A stretch of DNA of 64,000 nt, from assembly GCA_001465935.1 (NCBI GenBank), contig LNKV01000009.1, forward strand, positions 124,001-188,000. Direction: 5' to 3'. How positions within the stretch are numbered: position 1 is the stretch's first letter; every line of letters begins with the position of its first letter. The position numbers and the translations under genes are program-made. The notes under the pieces are model-generated. The model was not told where the DNA came from. It was given only the letters and a program-made list of their open reading frames with translations, and ran no database searches. Below, piece after piece: positions 1-11,194 of the stretch. This DNA is from Clarireedia homoeocarpa (Eukaryota > Ascomycota > Leotiomycetes > Helotiales > Rutstroemiaceae).

Positions 1-262
1 TTTTTGATGGAGGTATTGGAGAGGGAGTGTATGTGGCTTGGGGAAGGTTGGGTCGAATGCAAGTGCATGGCGATGAGACAGGGTCTGGGGAAAGGATGAT
101 CTGGTCTGGCTCATGTATATGCCGCTTGTGGGATTTTATGGGATGTGACAACTACTAGTTGAGGTATCAACAACTATTGCTCCAACGTCCTCAATTCTTG
201 CGCCACCCTCAGATCACGTGCACAATATCATGGGAAACTGTTACTGACACTTCGACTCTTAG

Positions 263-1538
263 TGGATTGTTGGTCTAGGGTCTATTAAGGTATGTTTTTT
301 GTATGGAGAATATCGAAAAAGCATCCTAACAGCCAGAAGTCAACATGGCAACGACAAACATTGTATTTCGGGCACGAACATGGTGACAAATACTCTTGTC
401 TGATATTTGACAATCGGGGTACGGTTTTCTTCATGATTTCCTCCTATTATTCATTCTTCATATATGTCTCTTCAAATACGGAGATGACTACTTTCTACTC
501 TAATATAGCACCCTACCTTCTAAAAAAGAACCTTCAACATTATCCTTCTCACGCAAAGTTCGCTAACTTCAAAGCCAGGCATGGGAGGATCCGATACCCC
601 TTTCCTCCGCTACTCCACCTCTGAGATGGCCAAAGATTGTCTTGAACTCCTTGAACACCTCGGTTGGGCAAAAGACCGAAATCTTCACGTTATAGGTGTT
701 AGTATGGGCGGTATGATCGCACAAGAACTGGTACGTAAAATCTCTTCTTTCTGTTCCCCTTTTCTTCATATCATTTCCCATCTTCCCTTTCCATGGGACC
801 CCCCACCAAACGCTCAATACCCCCCCCCCCCCTTTTTTTTTTTTCCATTGATCCAATCATCCGCTCCTCTCCTCAAAATCACTAACTTAACAACCCCCCC
901 TCTAGGCCTACGCAAACCCCAACATCATCTCAACTCTCACCCTCCTCTCCACCGCCGCCCTCATCGAAAACACCACCACCTTTTTCGAAAACCTGCTCAC
1001 CCGCCTGCAAATGTTCATCCCCAAGCCGCTGTCGCGCTCCGTGCTCGACGCGTCCCTGTCCCTCTTCCCCTCCGCCTGGCTCTCCCTCCCCGACACCACT
1101 CCCCTCCCCCTCCCCAGCACCCCCAACGTTCTCCCCCCCGCAACCCACCCCTTCCCCTACCTCCGCTTCCGCACCAACTACGAGCGCTTCGCCGCAACCG
1201 AACTCACCAAACGCCTCGACCCCACCGTCTTCAAACGCACGGGCTTCCTGCTGCAAGCCGTCGCTGCGGGATGGCACTACAAGAGCTTTGGGCAGCTACG
1301 GGAGCTGGCGGACGGGGTGGGAAGGGGCCGCATTTTGGTCATCCATGGCACGGTGGATCGGCTGATTAGTTTTCCGCATGGGGAGAAGCTGGTTGCGGGG
1401 CTGGGGTTGGGCGGGCAGGAGTGGGCTGACAGGTGGGAGGTAAGGGAGGGGGTGGGTCATGCAGTGCCGATTCAAGAGGAAGAGTGGTTTACGGAGAGAA
1501 TGGAGAGGTTGTGGGGGGAGTGGGAGGGGAAGAAGTAG
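263..1538 (+). CDS. alpha/beta hydrolase (5' end unresolved)
   Basis: Alpha/beta-hydrolase-fold enzyme, substrate unknown. Supported exons are 263-289, 337-418, 579-730 and 906-1538; the introns have GT-AG ends and keep the phase. Spliced together they read through WIVGLGSIK, then WQRQT, then DNRGMGGSD (the strand after the oxyanion loop), then GVSMGGM, the GxSxG nucleophile elbow. Near the C-terminus, VIHGTVDRL holds the likely catalytic Asp and GVGHAVP the likely catalytic His, so the triad is complete. The second intron has a CTAAC branch point; the third contains a run of about 13 C followed by 12 T. The 27-base exon at 263-289 is preceded by an acceptor AG, so at least one more 5' exon must exist, but I cannot place it in bases 1-262 and the start may lie outside the window. 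The third position of exon 4 is very C-rich. Confidence 0.75.
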
Positions 1539-2365
1539 GAGGTTGGAGAGAGAGGTGGGGTGGGGTGGGCGATTAGGGGAGGGGGGGGGGGGGGTATTTG
1601 GGTGTATTGATGGGTAAATAGATGGATGGATAGACGGGTAAATAGATAGATAGATGAATTATTCCAAGGATATATAAATCATACACCTTAACACCGATAG
1701 AAGATGTCCTTTCTTCCTTCCATCCCTTCTCCATCCACCCATCAATCAGTCAATTAATCCACAATACATCCACCCATCCACCCATCCACCCAAAATCTCC
1801 CCTCCTCTCACCCACAGACACCGCAGTCCAAAAAAAAAAAAAGAGAAATAGTTATAGAAAGAAAGATGAATATCAATTCTCCCCTCCCCTCCCCCACGTC
1901 AGCCCCCCAAAAAATATTACCAAATAAAAACCAAACCAACAAACTCAACGCCTTTACACCTCCAACCAACCATACTACTATAATTCTCCCAAAATCCCAT
2001 TCCCAATTCTCGATCCTCATTTTAAAATTCATATAGTTTGTGTATACTTTTTCCCACACCAACCCAGCCCTCAGATCATTCGTATTTTTCCCTTTCCCAA
2101 ATATTTGCGCCCGACCCACTCCCAAATCCGTCCCGTTCGGCCTGCCGTTGTACGACTGTTTTGTAGATATTTCCCATAGTAGTTGTAGAAGTAGTAAGAG
2201 ATGAATAGTAATACAAGATAGAACAAATGAAAGATCTCCCCTCTGCTTTCTTTTCCCCTCTCTCATTTCCGACTCTTTTACCCTCATCTTTGTATTATTC
2301 CATTTTTTCGCGCTGTTTCTCAATAGCTATCTTTCCTAAACCCAAATTCGGTTTCAACTCCCAAA
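1539..2365. other. intergenic, simple repeats and SWC3 3' flank
   Basis: No gene is supported. The stretch holds a run of 14 G at 1581-1594, GATA/GATG-rich degenerate repeats at about 1608-1660 and CCATCCAC-type repeats at about 1765-1792. The long minus-strand open frame at 1808-2323 has no domain-like features and is probably the 3' UTR side of the minus-strand gene ending at 2366. Confidence 0.6.
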
Positions 2366-4133
2366 TCAGCTGACAGGCGAAGCAACTTTCGCAATGAACG
2401 TCTGATATTTCTCATCCTCTGTTAGTAGCCTCTGCAACTTCATAGCCGCCTGCGGAGGGGGTGCCGGTGCTGGTGGCGGATTCGTCGTTTGCCATAACAC
2501 CTGATTTGAAACACCATCTTGTTTTTCCTTCTTCACAACTTCATCTTCCTTATCCGATGCCATTGCTTCCATTTCCCTAGGCAGTCGCATAGCCAATAAT
2601 ACATATTCCGCCCTCGTCATATTATCCATAACATCATCCATATACCTCCTCACCTCCTCCGCGGGCGCAACCACTTTTTGCAGGGATTCTAGTTGTTTGC
2701 CTTGGTGTGTGTAGAGACGGATTGTGACTGGTTGGTAGTAATCTAGTTGCGGGTCGTAGGTTGGGGAGTCACTTGCGCTGCCTTTTCGGACAATGAGGAA
2801 TGAGGCGATAACTTGGCCGTTGGGAAGATAGTCGAGGATACTGTATTTAGGAAAGAGAAATCGGTCGCCATTTCCGCCCGCGAATTCAAAAACAATACCT
2901 GAGATGTCAGGTTTCGGAGGGGCGACTGGACCCTTAGAGCGTAAGGCTTGGGGTTGCGGTGGAGGATAGGAAGGTGTGGGCGTGGGCGCATGAGTGGGAA
3001 GTGGTTTCATTGTGGACGGCGATGGATTTGAAACGGGTTCTGATTTTATTTGTCCATTGTTTTGTGTCGTAGGTGGTGGTGGTGGTGGTGGTGGTGGTTG
3101 TGTCGAATTTGGGGGAGGATGCGCTCCACCTTGTCGCGTTCTTAACAATTGCGTTAATTCGTCGATGTGATTTTGGAATTTTTTCAATTCCACCGCAGAT
3201 GCTTCTCCATTTGCCACGATTCTCATTAAAGCTTTTAAATCCGCATCTGTCGCTGCCCTCTCGGCTAACATTTGAATGACAGGATCTGTGCTTCTATTTG
3301 CAGCTGGTTGAGGGGGTGGTGCGGCCATGGGGGGTTGAGACGGATTCGCAGCATTTGGAGGATGAGTCGGCTGGCCATTGATCGGGGCACAATTTGTCAC
3401 GGGAATTGGGTCAGTAGAAGTGGGAGGTGTAGGAGCAGTATTTGTCGGCGGATGTGACGCAGGAGTACTAAGTGATTGTGTATTCTGAATGGGTTTCTGT
3501 TCTACTGGAGGTGGTGCTGGCACTGGAGCTGGAGGAGGGGGCATGACTCCATTTGGTGGACCATATTGGATAATTGGACGATACATTTGCTGTTGGGGTG
3601 GTAGAGCTGATTTCGGCTCTTTTATAGCATACATCGTAGCATCGAATATGTGAGGTTCGATCGTAATTGTGCAAGTTCCAAGCTTCGTCATGGTATCTTT
3701 CCCCGGGTTATTAGGTGGTTCGGATGGTTGGCCTTTCTTCTTCGTCGGCTTCGTCCAATACTTCTCGAATATGCCTTCGCTGACCCATTTCTGTCGTGAT
3801 CGTTGCAGTGATTCTGCAAGCACTCCACTATACAACCAATGCATCAGCTCTGGTACCGGCAAAGACAGGCTGCACTGCTACTTACCTCTCAGATATTGTC
3901 TGGAATTCTTTTGACGAGAGATTTTCTGGTTGGGATTCCCTCAGTGTCGGTAATGGGCCTCCAGCAGTGATAGATTTAGGTAGAGGATTCTCAACAACAG
4001 GTGGCGGTTGTGATTGTGGTGGAGTAGGTGCAGCAGATGGAGCTGGTGTTCTTTCTGGAGGTGTCGAGGTTCGTTTTTTGCTCGCGGGTTCTGCACGAGA
4101 GGCTCTCGCAGGTAGTTTTCTTTTCCTCTCCAT
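2366..4133 (-). CDS. SWC3: SWR1-complex subunit SWC3-like protein
   Basis: Predicted subunit of the SWR1 chromatin remodeller, which exchanges H2A for H2A.Z in the nucleus. Join complement(2366-3827, 3886-4133), 569 residues; the 58-base intron has donor GTAAGT and acceptor TATAG and restores a serine codon. The N-terminus is basic (MERKRKLPAR). Next comes the family core at about residues 60-140: the stretch through SESGVLAESL, RSRQKWVSEGIFEKYWTKP and the following KKKG. The rest is Pro/Gln-rich, with a long PPPPPPPP run, then a second globular block around VFEFAGGNGDRFLFPK and a C-terminal helix. The minus-strand start at 4133 is the first Met of the open frame. The assignment rests on the conserved EKYWTKP block; the Pro-rich linker is not informative. 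Confidence 0.75.
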
Positions 4134-5199
4134 GTTTCCTAATTACTTGAAATATTTTGGAAACGTCCAATTCGGAATATGTGAAAGGATGATATTCCGT
4201 TAACGCGTCGCGAATATTGGTGTGTGGAAATTAATGAAACCAGGCAGAAAGTAAGTAGATATAAGACCAAAGACCGCCGCACTTCGGATCTTTGTCTTTC
4301 TTGGTCGAGAATCGGGTGACGAGTGACGAGTGACGAACAATGAATGATGAATGAGGAATGGGGAATAATGAATAGCTACCAACAGTGCTCTTTGCGGTGC
4401 TCAGGACGGTGTTGCAACGGTTCCAGCTTCAGCGACTTAGCATTCGATTCTTGGAAAACTCGTCGATGCGTAGGTGTGTGCGCCGTGGAACCGTAGCAAA
4501 GTCGTAGTTTGGAAAATTGAGAAGAGACCCTGAAGGCCCGGCAAGGCTTGCGGCTGAAGAAACTCTGAGAGCGCCTGCTTTTTGGTCGAGGGGGGGAAGT
4601 GCTGTAAGGTTAACCCTGCCAGCCGAAATCCCTCGACATTCGTATTATTCTTACTTGAGAGCAGAGATATTATTCTTACTCGAGAGCAACGAGGAAAGAG
4701 AGAAGCGGCTTCGTAGTGATATGTTTTGGTAAGAAAAGAAGACATAGGTTAAAAGGGCAGGAAGAAACAAGAAATACAAACGTTGATCTGGATCCAATGA
4801 TTTCGCCCGACTGTTTTATCTCTCTCGTTTCTTTCCCAAGGAGCTTACATCTAGTTCTAACCCTAGTTCTAAGGGAAGTCTATCCAACAACCAACTTCCT
4901 ATCCGCGCGGCTCCGTCTCCCCTATGTACTCGTGTCATCGGCTGTGTTTGTTCTTTTCTTGCCCAAAGTTGCATGTATTTATTTCCTTTTCATATTCACA
5001 TTCACATTCACATTCACATTCACATTCACATTCATATTCATATTCATCTTCATATTCATATTTCCTACTTTTACTTGGATAGACGTTACGATGTTCTGAT
5101 CCTTCTTACCCAGTCTAACGTCTAGCTTCTGCCCGGTTTCACTGGCCTATGGACCGGAACACATATACACACTAGGCGCATCAGCTACATATTCACATC
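4134..5199. other. intergenic between divergent SWC3 and ABHD12-like genes
   Basis: Shared upstream region of two divergently transcribed genes. It contains GTGACGA/AATGATG-type short repeats at about 4315-4370 and a CATTCA hexamer array at 4991-5066. I see no coding gene; open frames here lack family motifs and cross the repeats. Confidence 0.55.
4991..5066. repeat. (CATTCA)n hexamer array
   Basis: About twelve near-perfect copies of the hexamer CATTCA (with CATATT variants), roughly 135 bases upstream of the start codon of the ABHD12-like gene. Translated, it gives a Phe-Thr/Phe-Ile alternation, which explains the apparent open frame over it. Confidence 0.85.
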
Positions 5200-6663
5200 A
5201 TGCCTCCTCTTGCGCCCATATTCAAAAAGGCATATTGGTCTGTTTTCTTGGGCGTGTCATTCTATCTGCTAGCCTTGCTTGCCTTGACTAATCCATGGCT
5301 ACAACGACAGTAAGTGATCTATCGTCGGGCAATATCTACTTTTGCTTTGCTCATACGATTTGCTAGTGTAATGTATGTGCATAAATTACATCCTCCTCAT
5401 GCTTGGTGCGCAGATTTAAACCGGCCAGAAAACTTTGGCTTCGCTAGTTAGTCATTGTCACCGACCCCTGCGTCTTGAACTCGTCTGATCGCCATTCAGA
5501 AAACCAAGTTTCCCCCTTCAACATCAGCACTCCAGATGGCGAGGTTCTCTATGCTTGGCACGTGATACCTATAGCACTCTACGCCCAGCATGAGCCAGAG
5601 ATTTTGAAGAGATCACCTGGCTTTGTTGATGACATTACCATTACGAAAGGATTCACTTTACTTCGAGATGATCCCGAAGCTCGACTTATCGTGAATTGTG
5701 AGAATTCATCCACCCAGCCCTCTCTGATCTATCCTATGCTAACTGGTTTTAGTTCATGGGGTATGATCAAAGCATTTCTCCCTCACTTCCTATCAATTCG
5801 TAAACTGATCATAATAGACCTTTGGATCGGTGGCTCAAGGAGAAAGGTCCTATTCATATCGAGCGATGTCCGACAGCAGTACCTCCAATATCCACATCCT
5901 AGCCATTGACTATCGAGGATACGGTCGCTCGACCGGCTTTCCCACGGAAGAAGGCCTGATTACAGATGGCATGACTGCGCTGAACTGGGCGATGAACATC
6001 GCTCAAGTCCCTGCTGATCGGATCATCATCCTAGGCCAGAGTCTAGGGACAGGTGTTGCTACTGCAGTTGCTGAACGGTTCGCCGAACAAGGAACTGAGT
6101 TTGCGGGAGTGGTTCTTGTAGCTGGTTTTACTGATATGACGAACTTACTCACGAGCTATTCTATCGCTGGGTGGATACCCGTTCTGTCACCACTTCGACC
6201 GTATCCTCGATTTCAAAAACTGTTCATCAGCTATGTGGTAGACAAGTGGCCATCAACAACACGCATCGCAAATTTTGTACGAATCAGCAAACGGGTGCGA
6301 TTGTTCATTATTCATGCTCTGGATGATTACGAGATCCCATGGTATCACTCGCAGGGGCTGTTTGCAGCAGCTGCTAATGCTACCATGGACGGCGGTATGG
6401 ACATGGAATTATTTGAGAAGATGAAAGCTCGAAGAACAATCGATATGGGCGATGGTACTTTTGTATCTACCTGGAAAACTGGACATGATAAGATTATCAG
6501 GCAAGAAATCGTGGGTCATGGTGGTAAGTGTGAACCAGTAATTATTGAGATCTAGCATATTAATCATTAATTAGGGCATAGCCGCGTCCTCACATTTGCA
6601 CCACTTTCTTTAGCAGTTTACAAGGCATTTGGACTTGATAATGGGGGAGTTCTACCGCAGTGA
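5200..6663 (+). CDS. ABHD12/BEM46-like membrane alpha/beta hydrolase
   Basis: Serine hydrolase of the ABHD12-like group (lysophospholipase or acylglycerol lipase type in animals; fungal substrate unknown). Six exons: 5200-5309, 5367-5446, 5500-5697, 5753-5760, 5818-6523, 6575-6663; 396 residues, all phases consistent. An N-terminal membrane anchor at about residues 12-31 is followed by HPPHAWCADLNRPENFGFA and the conserved TPDGEVLYAWH block. The fourth exon has only 8 bases and supplies Phe-His-Gly, the oxyanion-hole HG; without it the frame breaks. The nucleophile lies in GQSLGTG (Ser about 207), the Asp in HALDDYEIP and the His in GHGGHSRV, which is itself created by the last splice. Exon 1 starts at the ATG just before the membrane segment. 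The HGNAG usual in the family reads HGTFG here. Confidence 0.8.
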
Positions 6664-7417
6664 GATGATCTGAAATTCGTCCCCTCTGGTGTTTCCTACA
6701 GCCGAAGGATTACATAGAATCATTGAATATAGACTAGACATCGAGGATATAGAGTCCAGGCTCACCTGTACAGTACCGTAATACAGAATTAAATCTTGGG
6801 AAGGATGATCACTTTGACGTCGTGGACATGGACGAGATTGGGGCTAGGCATCCATTCTATCCCTCTGACTCATTCTCTAACTTAACGCATCGATTCGTTG
6901 TCCTCGAGGCCTCACAATTCTCTGGAAATTAATTTATGAGCACAGCATACCACGGGCTGTAAGCTGGGTGAGCGTTGCTGCCCGACACAAGTGGTTCTAG
7001 TGGATCAACTTACCGGCGCAGCCATTCCAGGACCTTTGCGATGGTGGCGAAGTTTCCCACGGACCTTATTTGTTTGCCCTGGTAGCCCTCGGCATGTCAG
7101 TGTGCATATTGGTAAGTTAATTGTTTATGTCAAGGACAGCTATGAAGTCAATCAATGTCGAGGCTTTACGCGCCTCACAACTTGGTATACTTCCAGCTGC
7201 CTAAGAATGTTTCACATCTGTCCTGTTCGTTTCCCACACCTACATGCCAACAGTTGGGTTTTACTCCTTCACTAGTCCTTCTTCTACAAAACGAGCTCCC
7301 ATTGTCGCGGTATATATAAAAGTCCACAGTGCGCATTTCAAACCAGAACATACATGTCATTCATCCACTATATCCACTCAGCATGATCTTACCAACAGTC
7401 CAATACGAACCGTAACC
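6664..7417. other. intergenic; promoter of CinA-like gene
   Basis: No gene is supported. The right end holds the TATA element of the next gene. Confidence 0.5.
7311..7320 (+). promoter_or_regulatory. TATA box of CinA-like gene
   Basis: TATATATAAA, preceded by GC-rich sequence, 98 bases before the ATG at 7418. Spacing and sequence fit a canonical TATA element. Confidence 0.6.
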
Positions 7418-8015
7418 ATGTCTTCCGACACACCCTATACATGCACCACACCCATCAACTCCCAATCCGAATCCGAATCCCTACTCTCTCTCGCCACATC
7501 CATAATCCGTCTCCTTTCCTCCCAATCTAGCACCGTTGCCGCAGCCGAATCCCTCACCGGCGGCTCGCTCATGGCAGCTCTGACGGCTGTGCCTGGTTCC
7601 AGCGCCGCTTTCCGTGGAGGAGTAGTCTCGTATGCGACGTCGGTTAAAGAGTCGCTCTTGAATGTTGATCGGCAAATCATTAAGCGGGAGGGGGTGGTTT
7701 GTGAGGAGGTGGCCGCGCAGATGGCAGAGGGGGTGAGGGGGGCGACCAGTTTGGGAAGGAGGGGCGATGAGAGAGATGGGGAGGGGGGAGACGAGAGGGA
7801 AACAACTTGGGGGATAAGTACGACGGGTGTGGCGGGTCCGGGAATGCAGGATGGGAAACCAGTGGGAACGGTGTATGTGGGGGTTGCCTGGAAGGGGGGA
7901 GGGGAGGGCTTGGGGACCGTTTCTTTTTGAAGGGGGGAGGGAGGAGGTTAGAGAGAAGGCGGTATTGGAGGCGTTGGGGAGGTTGAGGGCGGAGATCTTG
8001 GGGAGGGGGGAATGA
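7418..8015 (+). CDS. CinA C-terminal/PncC-like amidase, frameshifted
   Basis: CinA C-terminal domain protein; the bacterial relatives (PncC) deamidate nicotinamide mononucleotide. The ATG at 7418 has a good context (aaccATG). The first frame carries AAESLTGGSLMAALTAVPG, with the conserved SLTGG, then SYATSVK and STTGVAGPGMQDGKPVGTVY, the second conserved block. That frame stops at 7930, but the family's final strand and helix continue in the +1 frame as FEGGREEVREKAVLEALGRL, ending at 8015. The shift lies between about 7885 and 7925, in a tract of G runs. Frames overlap, so an intron cannot explain it. Either one extra base is a sequencing error or the gene has lost its last 30 residues. The fragment SLGRRGDERDGEGGDERETT is a lineage-specific loop. 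Confidence 0.65.
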
Positions 8016-8711
8016 GGGAAGGAAAAAAGAGGTAGTGTAGATTGGATACGTTTGGTAGGAGTCGAGATTTTTGTGGGATGGAATCAGCTCATTGTAATGC
8101 GCTGTAGATGTAGATGAATTAAGCGCATGTGAGAAAACCATCATCCTTTCTTTCTGCTACGTCAATGAAGAGCGATAATTCTAGAGCAAGCCTATGAGTG
8201 GTATCGCGATTCCATGTCCAGCTCTCAAAGAGTCACTCACAAACGGTAATAGCTGGTGTCGAACGCATTCTCTTTGGAATTGGGGGGTATGGAGTTGCTT
8301 GAACCAGGTTGCACACTGCACTCATCCTTGAGAGAATACTGATCCTGAGACTAGGCGATTCACTGACATGCCGAAATGATGATGCTCCTCGTATGAAGCT
8401 CAAGACACTCTGTATAGCAGGATATAAATGACTGGGTAGCTGATATCAATTTGGTTGGATGAACACGATATGAATATTAACGCGATGTGAATATACAGCT
8501 TTATGCCTAAGGCGCGAAGAGGGATGTCTCTTTCCATATTTGGGTACTGCCCTGCTTCCCTAGCGCCAGCCCAACCCACCTTTCAATTTGCTATTTCGCC
8601 AATCAGGGTTTCCTCCGGTAACCCCTCCAAAAACTAGGTCTCGGGAGAACATGAGAACACGAAGTCCAAACTCAAGTACTGCTACAAATATCAACAATAG
8701 CTAGCGACATC
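8016..8711. other. intergenic
   Basis: No coding gene or clear repeat seen; contains the promoter of the N-myristoyltransferase gene, without an evident TATA box. Confidence 0.5.
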
Positions 8712-10518
8712 ATGGCCGACAATACCAGCAGTACCGAGCCGAAGGGAAAAGAAGTTTCTACCGAAACCTCAACAGAAGATCCTTCAACCCAAGCGCAAGT
8801 TGAGTCCGAGAACGAGAACGAGAACGAGAACGAAGACGGCCATGAAGAAAACAAAACCGCAGAGGGCACATCAGGCTCAACAGCAACGGGCAAGAAGAAG
8901 AAGTCTAAGCGCAAGAAGATTAAAACAGCTTTAGGAGGAGCGAGTGGATCAAGTGAAGATACTACGAAAGAAGACCTAACCAAAGCCGTCGCCGGTCTCA
9001 GCAAATCCCAAGTCCAGCAACTTCTCGCATTGAACCCTTCCCTTGCTCAACAAATTGGCGCCGTAGATGGAGACCTGTCTGGGAAACAAGCTGCGGAAGC
9101 TGTTCGAAAGCTTAATCTGGAGGATATCATGACGGGGCTAGCGTCGAGCGGGAAGAATGTTAAGGAAATGGGCGCATACAAGTTCTGGCAGACCCAGCCT
9201 GTTCCCAAATTTGGAGAGAGCTCGAAGGTCATTGAGGAGGGACCTTTCAAGATTGTGGATCCGGAAAAAGTACCCAAGGAGCCAGGTCCATTGGTGGATG
9301 GATTCGAATGGGTTACTATGGATATGACGAATGATGACATTTTGCAGGAGGTTTTCGATTTGTTGTATGGCCATTATGTCGAGGATGATGAAGCTATGTT
9401 TAGGTTCAATTACTCGAAATCATTCCTCCGATGGTAAGTCATCGGCTCTCTATCCTGATAAATCTTCTGACAAATTCAGGGCACTTCTATCCCCAGGCTG
9501 GAGCAAAGAATGGCATGTTGGTGTTCGGGCTTCTGCGTCGAAGAAATTAGTAGCTTTCATATCAGCCATACCCATTTCGCTTCGAGTACGCCAGAAGGTA
9601 TTACATGCATCCGAAGTCAACTTCCTTTGTATTCACAAGAAACTTCGTTCCAAAAGATTGGCGCCAGTCCTTATCAAGGAGATCACGCGCAGATGTTATC
9701 TCGAAGGCACTTGGCAAGCAATTTACACTGCTGGTATTGTGTTACCCACGCCAATCAGTACTTGCAGATATTACCATCGGTCTTTGGACTGGAAGAAGTT
9801 GTATGAAGTTAAATTTAGCCCACTTCCACACAACAGTCGACCGGAATGGCAGATTCGTAAATATGCTCTTCCAACCAATACATCAACGAAGGGATTACGA
9901 CCAATGGAAGCAAAGGATATTGATGCGGTCTTAGAACTTTTGAACAAGTATCTATCCAGGTTCGATATGGCACCCGTGTTCACACGTGAAGAGGTGGATC
10001 ATTGGCTCCTTAGCAAAACCGATAAAGCTTCCGAACGAGTCATTTGGTGCTATGTTGTTGAAGTAAGCCCGATTTCCAAACCTATATTTACAATTTCAAA
10101 ACTAACACCATCCCAGGATCCCACCACCAAAACCATAACTGATTTCTTCTCCTTCTACTGTCTCGAGTCCAGCGTCATCAACAACGCCAAACACAGCAAC
10201 GTCCGCGCCGCCTACCTCTACTACTACGCATCAACCCTTGGTCTCGCACCAATCAAATCTCGTGACGAGCTCGGCGTGCGTCTCAATGCTCTTATGAACG
10301 ATGCGCTGATTCTTGCCAAGCGCTTCAATTTCGACGTCTTCAATGCCTTGACGCTGCTGGATAATAATCTGTTCTTGGAACAGCAGAAGTTCGGCGCAGG
10401 CGATGGACAGCTGCATTTCTACCTTTATAACTATAACGCGAATCCGATCGCGGGGGGTGTGGATAAGTTGAATAGGATTCATGAGGGGGGGAGTGGGATG
10501 GGTGTTGTTATGTTGTAG
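8712..10518 (+). CDS. NMT1: N-myristoyltransferase
   Basis: Glycylpeptide N-tetradecanoyltransferase: moves myristate from myristoyl-CoA to the N-terminal glycine of proteins in the cytosol. Exons 8712-9433, 9480-10062 and 10117-10518 give 568 residues; the two introns are 46 and 54 bases and both restore conserved residues. The N-terminus is acidic and Lys-rich (a KKKKSKRKKIK patch at about residues 60-70, as in ribosome-associated NMTs). The catalytic core starts around YKFWQTQPVPKFGE. The first family signature, EVNFLCIHKKLRSKRL, lies at about 286-301 and the second, KFGAGDGQLHFYLYNY, at about 526. The protein ends in Leu (GVVML), whose carboxylate is the catalytic base in this family. A complete gene with no missing key element. 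Confidence 0.95.
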
Positions 10519-11194
10519 GTTTGTTTTTGTTCGCTTGGTGGGAAGGGAGGAGCGGATGAGAGTGGCTCTGAGATGGTATTTCAGAGATGAGTCGGTATGA
10601 AGATAGGTGGGGTCAGTTGGAAGAGTCAGAAAAGTTTGAAGTAAAGGCCCCTATGGCGTGTGAGGGTGCTATATTCATAGTCGGTGGATCGTAGGCCACA
10701 GGTGTCTAATGTATCGATGATATCCAGATTTAGCGAATCAGAAATCACAAGTCGATTATTTACATCACCACCATGCCTGCGAGTTGATGCTGCTAGATTC
10801 TTCTTTCGAAAGCATTTTCGCAAGTATCATCACCGTTGCGATATGAGAGCAAAATTCCATACTCTCTGTGCTAGCTGCTTTGCAAGGAGTATCGCAATTC
10901 ATGGACTAACACACATCCTCAATATGAGAGACGGAGTGCCCAGGAAAAGTCCGGGCTTCCGATAGACTGGTACTCATCTGGTGCGATCCTTTTCGGGGAT
11001 CACATCTTACTTTTCAAATTTACATCGAATTCGTGGAAGTCTAGAAGAGTTTACTGAAACACTGCACTCCCTAAAACTTGTCGGTCATCAATCGTCTACT
11101 TTTCTCATGTATCTGGGCATCTATGTGGCTACGTACACTACAAACCCCACCTCCCGATCTCGAATTTCCATCCAACAACCTCCAAGCCGTCTCT
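10519..11194. other. intergenic, left edge of decayed island
   Basis: No gene is supported. Open frames on both strands are short and lack family motifs. Confidence 0.5.

Noticed and set aside
1808..2323. 171-codon minus-strand open frame downstream of SWC3
   Set aside because: No family motif; AT-rich and hydrophobic-biased composition, placed exactly where the 3' UTR is expected.
4855..4875. TAACCCTAG/TTCTAAGGG resemblance to telomere repeat
   Set aside because: Only one AACCCT unit, no array.
4716..5099. 127-codon open frame ending in Phe-Thr/Phe-Ile repeats
   Set aside because: Product of the CATTCA hexamer array; no start context or homology.
7680..8144. 154-codon Pro-rich minus-strand frame
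   Set aside because: Shadow of the G-rich coding strand of the CinA-like gene.
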